Notes under the pieces: generated by a model
The model's input: the letters and a program-made list of their open reading frames with translations, nothing else
What the model was told of the DNA's origin: nothing
The model's database searches: none
Shown: piece after piece, positions 49,932 through 61,000 of the stretch
Layout: every line of letters starts with the position of its first letter
Position numbering within the stretch: the first letter of the stretch is position 1
Made by a program: the position numbers and the translations under genes
NCBI GenBank assembly: GCA_013397795.1
Contig: VZTJ01001631.1
Coordinates: 1-64,000 of the forward strand
DNA: 64,000 nucleotides
Source: Orthonyx spaldingii
Lineage: Eukaryota; Chordata; Aves; Passeriformes; Orthonychidae
Direction of reading: 5' to 3'

Positions 49932-51427
49932 TAAAACTATTCATTTGAGTAGACTTTCTTTCAAAAGCCTTGTCAGTTGAATCCTGCATGAGATGCAATG
50001 GAGAGTTTTGCAGACTGTGTTCAAAGACAAGGTTAGAGAGCAAGGAAGGGCCTGGATAGGCAGTCTCTGAGTCCTGGCAAGGGTCAGAATATTCTAGGCC
50101 AAAGAGCTGTAAATAGGCATGCACATGCTATGAATGTGTGTATGGGGAACATTTTCCAAAGAATCTTTCAGTGGTAAATCACTCACCATTTTAGGACCTT
50201 CACCTAGTTTTGCTCAGCATAAAAACCTACTTTGCCACCCACCCCAGTACAATATATTCTCACTGAATCAGCACAGTCATGTAGACAAGATGGACAGACT
50301 TTAGTACATAAACGTTACACCTAAATGGACTAAGGATAGTCTGATAGGCTTGGACTATATACTCTTTACTCCCTGTAACATTATTACTTTTCTCTTGCTA
50401 GTTGCAACCAATTCTGTGCAATTTTTGAATCTCAGAGGACAAGCTTTGTTTTTGTCACAATTTTTTTTTTATCCCTAATAGTTATCTGGATGCTTTTTCT
50501 TTCTTTAAATCAAGATCCCTTTAATGCCTTCAAATAATCATTGGTTTAAGCAGAACATTAAAGTTAATCAAACATAAATGTCTCCAGTGCTGTCAAGTGT
50601 GTATTCCAGTTGGAAAGCAGTTTTTAAGGAAAGAGCAACATACTAAATAATATTTTATATTCATTTATGACAATAAATTATATCAATGTGTTTCTATAAA
50701 AACTAAAATAACATTAAATGTTCAATATATTAATATTGCATGCTTTTAATTAATTACATAGCAATATAATTAACAATTAATGAAATAGCTGTATTAGGTA
50801 AAGGTACATTAGTTAGGCAGTTAGTGTTAACTGTGCAGCATTTTGGATAAGATATTAAACATAAGGGAGTAGTCTTTTGTCTCTTTATAATATTTGTTAC
50901 TTACTCTGAATTGTAAAAGTTAAGAAACAGCAGAAATGACAAAATGAAGTCTGTTTAACCTTTATGTAATCCATTGTATTATAGTGATACAGAATGTGGT
51001 TTAGCAAAACACAAGCACTGTTGTTATTCAGCTGAAAAAGTCATTTAGATGCTCAGAGGAAGCCACTTGGACCTTTTCCTTAGTCCCCTGGAGAAGGTAC
51101 TTTTGTGTTCTAAATGCAAAGTGCTGAGTAGGTGACATAATGTCACAATATTTGTTTTGGTTCCTCTCACTCATTGCGTGACTTTATCCTGCTTATGGTA
51201 TGAAATCTGAACCTTGTGTCCACAATTAAATGAGTTATTCTCTTTTACTTGCTACATAGGATCATAGCAGCCTACAAACACAAATGAGTTGGCCATCTCA
51301 GCTCCCAGATATGGTATTTTGTAAATATTTGTCCCAGAATTTACAGAAGCAACCTCTAAACTAAATGTTTCATTACCCGTGTTCTTCACTGGAAATGCCT
51401 GGAACTTGTCCGATGGCCACCACTTAC
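49932..51427. other. Unique AT-rich non-coding sequence with a TAAT cluster
   Basis: No gene recognised. 50641-50800 holds about 14 TAAT/ATTA tetramers, listed as a finding. A minus-strand 92-codon frame starts at 51530 and ends at 51252, overlapping the exon-like segment at 51428. Confidence 0.45.
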
Positions 51428-51499
51428 TTATGGCATCTGCTGGCTTCAGCTGCACTGACTTGTCAGCATCTACAAAATTCAGACTGTGGCTGGCTTGGG
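51428..51499 (-). other. Exon-like segment inside a 92-codon open frame
   Basis: On the minus strand an excellent acceptor (CTGCTTTCTGGGTCCCCAG) and a consensus donor (GCCATAA|GTAAGTGG) frame 72 bases. One frame is open throughout (reading QASHSLNFVDADKSVQLKP). The same frame also continues unspliced as a 92-codon reading frame over 51252-51530. The peptide has a balanced, soluble-protein-like composition but matches no family I know. Splice signals are the best of the minus-strand candidates; chance cannot be excluded. Confidence 0.22.
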
Positions 51500-54400
51500 C
51501 TGGGGACCCAGAAAGCAGGCAGCATATCATTAGTGGTCCAGTGTGGTTGTTTACTTAGTATAAAATGAAAATCCACAAATCTGCGGTCTAGAATCAATGT
51601 GCACCACAGTCTGTACTAATCCTCACTTTACTAAGTTTATAGCTATCTGTTTAAATTCCTATTGTTAACCTCATCCCTTAAAATAATGGATGCAGTTCTT
51701 TCCTTTATATATACACAAACTTCATGGGAAAATAGTAGTGCAATTCCTTCCAAAGGACAGGGTGTGCCAGTCAAGCTGAATTCTTTACTTATGTGCCCTA
51801 TAAATGTCAGTATCTCAGTCTTCTCATGTATAACACCAAAAGACATTCAGAAAACTTAAGAGACCTGCTGTGATTAATGTCTATTTACTTATTATGCAAG
51901 CAGAGGTCAACAAACACACTTTATTTAAGTTTTTTTTCTGCATTAAAATAACGTTATGAGTCAAAATATTTTCATTTTCATTGGAGGAATCACGGTTGCA
52001 TCTAGGTTGTGGTACATATCATTTCCATAAAAAATGCACTTGTTTCTGAAAGATTATAAATGTTTGATTAGAAAAAAGATGTCTGTCAGAACTTTGTTTC
52101 TCATCCTCTTTTATTTGAAGATTCATTAAACAATCCTTGTAATTTTTCAGCTTTGATAATGGTAGTATTTTATGTTTTTCTTTCCTGGTTTTTGCTTTTG
52201 TTTTTACATAAGTAATTTTTATTTAATTAATACTCTGTCTACCCTCACGGTCTGTTTTTTGTTTGTTAGCCCAAAAACTTCTAGAATCTGTATGTCTTAC
52301 AATAGTCAAATACCAGTTATCTGGATTGCAGATTATTTATGTGAACTATGGAAAGACTGTTAAGGTTTGGCACAAGCACAGTTTCACTGTTTCTCACACC
52401 AGTTTAACTCTGGGACCAGTGTTGCCACTGTCCTGCAGCAAGACACAAGAAAAAAAACCACCCTGGCAGATGTAGCCTGGTTTCCAGCAAGCCCATCCCA
52501 TTCAGGTGCCTCCTGATCTCATTTTGAAGACCAGGGCTGTTGGGGAGTACAAATACACCCCACCCTACACATCTCTGAGTCCCAGAAGCTTGTTGGTTTC
52601 AATGCAAACCCAGGTGAACACCTGGAACTGGCTGGGCTTTAGCACAGTGTTGAGTCCAGCAACAAGCCAGAACGCTGATCCCAAGGGACTGGCCCCTGCA
52701 AAAAACATTATCTACCACATGTTTTTTCCTCTGAAGACCCAGCCTATGCTCCTATTTGTTGTACCTGAGTCTCAGCACTGTCTAGCTTCTAGGAGGATGT
52801 GCTGCCTTGAATGCAGCACCAGGGTGCATGCTAGGTTTTGCATTTGCACTGTGCTCTGCTATGCTGGAGGCAAAAAGTCCATCCAAAGCACCAGGGATAG
52901 CACAGAAGTGCATTGTGGTTGCTCTGTGCAAGGCAGATGAGATCAAAACTTGTTGTTAAACTAGAGCTAATAAAAGAGTATTTGTTTCCTGGTGGACACA
53001 CTGGTGGTGCTTTGAACTACATTCTCTCTGAGCTATACAGCCTTCATGTAGTGCACTCCTGCAGACCTTTCTCTTTGGTCTGTAGATGATAGAACGTGTG
53101 GCTACATATTCTGAATTTATGTGTCTAATTTATATGCTAAGAATCACCATTCAGAGGTGCCTAGATTCCTCCACAGGCTGCTATAGAGAATTTAGACTCT
53201 TGAATATAGGTGTTGGATATCAAGCAATCAAAATAATTGAAAGTAGATGGTATATGTGTTTAGCAGAATGGGATTCAAATCACACTACGCCCTTGTACTC
53301 TATTACACAGAAAATTACTTCAGAAATAATTACTCTGAATTCTGAGATTTACTAGAGGGGAAAAAAAGTAGTGTTGGAAGAAAATTTCAGCTCACTGTTC
53401 TCCTTACAGGAGGTATTCTTCAGTTCAAAGTAAATGGAAGTAGAAATACTTTATAGCTGCTAAAGTATTCAATATGGGTAGGGACCTGTATGAGAGAAGA
53501 CTCCTCTCTTGGCATCTGTTGAAAGAGAGTGGAAGGGAACAGCTGAAGCAGACATCATTTACATGCAAGATGTGCAGTAACTTAGAAAACTTTTACTAGA
53601 GAAAACAAAGAATTATGAAGTTGAAATGATTGTAGGACTGCAAGTCATGTCTGGAAACTTCCAGAAATGAAATCTTTGACAAATAGTCCCATAGATAAAT
53701 GCTGCTCTGACAGTGGCTGCAGTCAGCAATGGGAGGGTGAAAGATCTTGACACAAGTAAATATCATGGCCAATACTGTCCCTTTTAGAAGGGTAAATTTC
53801 CTGTAAGAGCAAAGCACTGAAGTAGTCTCCTGGAAGGCCCAGAAGAGCTCACAGGCTGAAGACCAAGAGCAGCTGGGAAAGTTCTCTGGCAATGATGACA
53901 GATGTGGTAGGAAGGCAGCAAGAGTGGTGGTAGAGTTGAAGAGCAGCAGCACAAAAAGAAAGCTGCCTTTTACCCAGCAATACACGCCCTGGAATTCCAC
54001 ATACTGCAGAGACTGAGTATTTCAGATACTTCTTAGCTTGGCTAAGGATGTTAGTCTACATTTGGACTGCTGCCGTGGACATGTGAGAAGGTTAGTAATA
54101 TTGACATAACTTATTTTGTGATTAGTTTTTTATCTCTTACTGGTTTATTGTTTTATTGTGTTTCTTTATCCTCTTATTAAAGTTGTGTTTGTTCAAATCA
54201 CTTTGACTGGTACAGGTACTCCTTAGTCTTTTGTGCCTTATTTCTCAGGTTTCTGAGACAGAATTTTTAAGAACAGTTTCTTAAGCTTTCAGAAGGAACG
54301 GATAGAACTTGTATTGGCTTCTAGTAAGTGTTAATGAGCACGGTCAGTTTATGACTCGTGGTGCCTAATCAGCCACAAGCTTCCAATTCATCTTCGTCTT

Positions 54401-57400
54401 CCATGACAAGATCTGGAGTTGAGTTCAACACCTTCCATGCTTGCTGAATTATTTCTTTACACTTTTAGTAACTCTTACTGCACAGATTTTGCACAGTTTC
54501 TTCTCAGAGGAGATCGGCACAGTTGCAGCATATAGTGTCAGTCTGAGCTGTATTTGTCATTGTAGTACTTTCCCCTGCATTTGTAACTGCTTTTCTGGCT
54601 GTGTGGGTTTGTGGCTGTATCCAAACCCACTGAAATCAGTATAAAGGTTCTGTGACTGGTGGGATTTGGATCTTATCTTTCAGGCTAGAAACCAGTTAGT
54701 CAAATACACATGAAAATCACACAGGTGTTTTGAAGTACCTGCATAATGCCTACTAAATTAAGATGAATTAATCTGACAGGAAGACAGAATTTTTTTCTAA
54801 TGAGAGGGTTAAGTAATCATTTTGCAATACTCCTTCATGGCTTTTTACGTGATGTGTTGTATCACACCTATACAAGTTTCCCTGCCTTACTTAATCACAT
54901 TGAACCTCTACTATGGATGTGGTTAAAGGAAAACATGCCACATTTGAACATCTAACCAAACAGAAACAGTAATATATGGGGAAAATGAAGTTCTGAAATA
55001 AAGAAACAATATAGGGGCAGTAATGTTGTTGGTCAGGATTGAAACTGGTTAAAATGAATAGCAAACATAGTGAGCATGTTTAACTTGATTCAGAGAGTGT
55101 ACATGAAGACACCAAAGGACAGCATTGAAAACAACTGCTCATGTCTTCATTTCAGATTAAGTTCCTGCTATTAACATCATTGTTACAGGGTGTAGTTTAT
55201 CCATCTTCTCTCAGCAGTATTCACAGAGGCTATGAAAACTCCCCAGGATAAAACCTGCTTCAGCTCAAATTAAGGGAAGGGAGTTTTTGACTTACAGCAT
55301 ATTAATCTTGTGGAAATTAATAGATTTGTCTCTATATGCTCTTCTAGCATCTGACTTCCACTGAAATATCCTCACAAGCATCAATAAAAGGGGAAATAAG
55401 TCACTGAATGTGAACATTTGTAAGTGTATTTCAAATCTCACACGTATGATTTTTCACCTTCTTTTGCACTGACTTTTAGTTTCTGAAACAGATAGATTTA
55501 GATTTGTAGGTGAGACTAACAAAAAAAAGGCTCACTGCCTATTATCCTTAAGAAAGGAGAATCTTCTGTTCTTGCAATGCTGTGTTTTTCTTGCAGGGCA
55601 GAAGGCTTATTGTAAAATTGAACCTAGGAGTACCAAGAACCCAGAACTTGAAAAGATGGGTATAGAGATCCCAGGGAATGATGAGGCTGCATTAATGTGG
55701 GAGAGTTCGAGGTTATGGGAACCACAACAAAGAAAATGGGAAATCTAGAGGCTATGGTGTTCAAAGAGGAAGAAATGTGGATGGAGAAGAGCATCAAGAA
55801 AAGAAATGTACAGTGACAATTGATAATATAAGTTGTAGGCTAGCTGGAGCATGCACATTCTGAATAAGAAACAGGAAAGGAATGCATGGACAGATTGAGG
55901 CTATGATGGCATCAATGAAAAGAATAGCAAAGGAATAAGGGTTTTCTCTTACCAGGCCATTCACTGCCAAGCAATACAAACAAGTGGGATCTTTTTTGTT
56001 TTCCTTTTACTGTCAAGGCAGCAAGGCTGACATTCCCACCACCCTTCCTCTGGAAAAAACCCCCACATAAAACTGGACCTCTTGAAATTTGTATAAGAAT
56101 CAGTTTCAAAAAGAATCTCTCTAGCAAATGGTTGCAAGCCAATTTCTTAGCATGCTCCATACTCTTTTTATACAGCATTTGAAGGTCATTCATCAGAAAG
56201 TTGTAAGTTTATTGCTGTATTAATACAGTAGTTGATTTCTGAAAATTAATTTCACTGACTTGCAAGACTAGGCACTCAAAACTATAGCAGGTTCAATGCA
56301 CAGGTTCAGCCTAATTTTTTTTTCCCTGCACTTGACATATATATGACATCTGAGCTTAATCTGGAATGAACTTTTAACTTCTCTGGAGTGTGTTTTGGAG
56401 TTTGGGATGCGTTGGGGTTTTTTTTTTGTTTGCTTGTTTGTAGTTTTTCTTTTCTGTCAAAAGCTGTTGAAATTCATGTCTTAAACTAAGCTAAACATGC
56501 TCTGTACTATTTTAACCAACTTTAAAGACATCTCATGTATGTGCCATCCAATAAAATCCCTAATGCAACAGCCCCCATTCAACAGTGAAGTGCTTTCTTT
56601 CTCATACAACTTTCTGTCCTTTCAGCTGAGACTGTAGAGGTTTATTTACTGCATTTATTAAACTAAAGATATTTGTATTTTGTACTCTGAACTTTATTGT
56701 TCGCCTGAGCATCCATATTTAACATAGTCATCTGTAAAGGAGAAGTGTTACTATGCTGCTCTATTTTTGATGAACAGTATTTACAACAGAAAATGCCTAG
56801 AATCCCTGAAAACTCTCAAAAAAACCTCCAGCTTGCCCAATCCCAATCCTATTAGCAGCAATAAATCTGTTTTTCCATCTCTTTTTAGTCAGGAAAGATT
56901 ACTATGGTACAGTCATGAAACTGATGCTATTACTACCTTGGAACTTACTGCAGTCCTAGATTTCAACGGTGTTGCTGCACCATGAGGTTGCTGATCCTGT
57001 GCAAGTCCTCATGCTGGAGCCCAGAAACATCTGCCTTGCTTCTGCTCTTAACATCCAACTCAAAGGGGGAAAAAGCGGCTACGTGGTTTAATCTTGAAAA
57101 TTACTGCTGTAGCCAAAAATGGTTTATGGCCTAGTTTCAGGTTACAATGTGGTACAATTTGAATGCAAATATTATAAATGTTCAGTGATCAGTTTTCAAG
57201 GTATCCTGGAGGTTGCCTGTGACTTTAACCTACAGTCCTCAGCTGCTGTTTTAGGATCAGCTTATCTTTACAAATCTAGTCTGTATATTTATTTATGCAT
57301 TTCCAGTTAGTAATTGACTTATAATGACAGTGCAGTGGGAGTAGCTGTCTCTCACTGCCAAGTGCATCTTCTTTGCTTGGAGCCCAACCAGACATAAGAG

Positions 57401-58000
57401 GAAACAACCCAACAAAATCACAATTATTCTTTTTTGGTCATTTCTCAAATGATGGACCAATTGTCTTTCTAACTTCTTTTTGGAATCAGATGTACCTTCT
57501 TGGTCTTTTACCAATAAACGCAAGGGAAATGAAATCTTGAGTACAGAATATATCAGCTGCCTCCTGAAACCAAGTACAAGAAGGTGGAAATATTAATAGG
57601 AAAAATTAACCAACACCTTCAGTAATATTTTGGGCTGCAAAATACTCATGCCCAATTCCCTGAATCATAAACTACTTCCTCTGCAGTTTTCAGTAAGAAA
57701 TTCAGGACGGTAGCTAACTCATGTTTAGATGTTCTAGTTCCTGCAGTTATTAAGGGTCTCTCTGTAGGCAGGACGGATAGACAAATGTGTCTGGGGATGA
57801 AACTTTTTAAGTCTCCCCCTCTGGAGACCTCACTTCCCATCTACAAGCAGGAAGACGGGACTTTGCTGCATCAGAAATGTATTCCTCATGAGGATAAGTG
57901 CACTGAAGAATGTCAGGCATTTGCACTTTGACACTACAGCTGTGTCAGTGCTGGACATGGACCACGTTACAGAGGCTTTGCAACAAAAATGTCAGAAAAC
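51500..58000. other. Unique non-coding sequence
   Basis: No gene or transposon recognised. Moderately GC-richer around 52380-52950, where a 144-codon plus-strand frame (52506-52940) of unknown kind lies. A 134-codon minus-strand frame (53596-54000) is also unrecognised. The rest is AT-rich. Confidence 0.45.
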
Positions 58001-61000
58001 TTACTGTGTTGGGGTAACCGTGTGATAGGAAATAGAGTTTGTCTTGGCCCATTGTTCTGAAATTTCCTTAGGTATTAGTGACGGCTGAGGAGCCAGAGGC
58101 TGTCAGCACAGTAATTACTTTCTTCAGATAGTGAAGAACTGAGAGCTTATTTGTGCTCTGAGATGAGGAGAGCCCTGAAAGCCAGATGAATTCAAGCAGA
58201 ACACAAAAGTGGAAAATTGAATGGTGGTACCAACTGATCACAGGCACTAATGAGGGTTTCAGTAAGCTGAGAAAGCAAGAATTACTGTAGTGCAAACAAC
58301 AACTCTTCGGTACAAAGACAAGCACATTCCATGTAAAGGCTTGACTCTCTGAGGAATCTGGAGGGAATGTAGTCTTTGAAGACTGCCTAAGAAATAAGTG
58401 CTCAAAGTTCACAGGCTGACTTAATCAAAGTAAGTCACCCATTAAGACCTCCTTCACATCCCAAGTGCTTTGCACATCAAGGCATATCTGTTTTCTGCAC
58501 ACAGAAAGAAAGGCTTTTCTCTATAATTTTGTTAGTCATGAGAGATTTTATAACAAAACTACCATCAGAAAGCCATTTATGCCTCACTTCCATGCTAGTG
58601 TTGGTTTTTTTGGTGGGTTCTATGGTTTGTTCGGTTTGGCCTTCTTCTGGCTGAGGATAGGATCTGTGTTATGGACTACCATGTTCATTTCCACTACCCA
58701 TTCTGCTTCACTTCCTGAATCTTGACCAGTCTGGTCAGGGAGGATGAAAAGCTCTCTGCACTGGCAGAGCAATGGCACTTGGCATAGAGCATTCTACAGT
58801 GAAACCACCAATTCTCCTAGATCTCAGATGCTGATGTCCAGAGCAAAGTTCTCTTAGTGGTGGTGTGGGGCATGAGTGTGATAGGACTCACTTCCCAGGC
58901 TACCTAACCCTTGGGAAAGGAGCAAGGGTGAACTGAATCACCCAGCCTAGCAGAGTCAAACCCAAAGATGATATTTGTCAAGGTTAAACAGCCAACACAC
59001 ACATGTGCACCTTCTGAGGCCCTTTCCTTTGCCAGGGGCAATCACTGTATTAACCATTCTACCACAGTTACTAGCAGAAATGCTATAGGACCATCATGTG
59101 GAATAGCCTCTGGTACGGAAAAATAGGGAACAACAAGTAACTAGATGTAGGGACAAGGCCTTTATTTAAATGCCCTTGAGTGCCTTTTCACAAGACAGAG
59201 TCTGGCAGTGATGCACTCCTGCTATTCCCAGACTCTGCCCAGATTACAATCAGGGGTCATGTCACAAACCCTGGTGACCTGGGAGCTCTGCTGGTATTTC
59301 TCATCCCAGCAAACAGTACGCTTCCAGTCCAATGAATTAAGTAGCTCTGGGGTGGAGTTGCAACACAGTAGGCTCATTAACTTATTGTGAAATAAGTAGG
59401 ATGTTATGGAATAGCACAGAAGATCAGCAGAGGATACACAGGACTAACATCCCCTTTGTCCCAGCAGGCAGGATTACCAGGTAATGGCATACCTTTAGTA
59501 AGTCTTGCTGCTTCCAACACTTAGAGGTACATATCTGCTCTAATTGCCTTGTTTAATTAGTTTTGAGACCCTGATTTGCTTGAATCCTACCTTTAGGGCC
59601 AATTTTTGATACTTATGAAACAGTGAGGAGAAGAATGAGTATTGTGATGGTCACAGCAGCAATTTATTTCTGCTCTTCCAAGCTGCATTTCACTTTCAAT
59701 AAAAATTTCATGGATTCTGCCTTTGAAACAGACGAGGGGAGCCTCATCCATCTCAAGGATGACGGTTTGATTTAAAAAAGGAATGAAACCCCTACAGTAA
59801 TAGATGGAAGTCAGCTGTTCTGCTGCCTATAAATGGCCAGGACACTGAAAAATAAATAGCTAGAGTGCACAAATAATGGAAACATTACTCTTAATAGCTC
59901 AAGGCATTGCAAAATGTGTTGTTAGGCTACATTATGGGAACTTGGAGGATTTGTTTTTTTTTAATTATAAGGATATATAAGAGACAATTTTGGGACGGGG
60001 AGAAGAATGGCTCAATATTCTAAAAGGGAGTTAAAAAGCAGTGAGAGACATACCAGCAAAGGAAATTCCCACATCTAATGTCCTGAGGGACTTTCATTAT
60101 ACCTCTAGAGAAGGCAAGAAGAGGTAGCAACCATGGTCTAAACTGGCAGCCTTCTGAGGGAGAAAGAACAGAAGGTTGAGCTAGAGAAGAAAAAGGAGAG
60201 CTTAATATTAAAAACTGTAAGAAAGACAATGATCATATCAAATTTGTACTTTGGAGTACAGTGATACAACACTTACAGGATAAAGTGGCACATGTCTGAA
60301 TGCTGCAAAGAGTCTAGGAAATCTGAAGAAAAAGGGATCATCCTTACTGATGAGAGGCAAATTGATCCTTTTCTCCATTTTGAGACAACATGGAGATATC
60401 CAGGCCATTATCCAACAGGAGAAAAGACTGAGATTCAGTGCATCTACTCCACTGCTATCAGTAAAAATGAAGTCATTCTCATCTCTTGTAATCAAGTGTA
60501 ATTAGGTAAAAAATTAGCATGTGAGTACATTTCAGACTTATTCTGTCAGCACTGGATTCTATTTTAGACCTGGTTTTGCAGTTTTATTGGCCTCACATGC
60601 TTTGAAAGGAGCCCATTTCAATCTGTGACCCTGGACGTTACAGATGTTTATTATTCCTATTTTAACAAAACCACAAGGTCTAGGAATAAAATGACAAAAG
60701 AAAATAAGCAGCAAAACTGTAACTAATAGCATTCATTAGCTCATTCTGCTATTAATGAAAGCACAGTTTAACATCAACATTGCTTTTTTGCCTAGTTTAA
60801 TGACAAATTTTCTCATTGGACTCAAATTTTACTTTTGTAACAATAATCATGGTCTTCATATTGCTGGGAAAAAAATTGTGATGATTACCACCCAAGGGGA
60901 CAGATGGGGACTAGAGTGCTATACAAAATACTGTGTATATTTGTAAACTTAGTTCTTTTGTTTGAATAATTCATGAACAAATTGACTTGAAGACTTGATA

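Noticed and set aside
52506..52940. 144-codon plus-strand open frame
   Set aside because: Sequence not recognisable and no flanking signals; probably chance in a GC-richer stretch.
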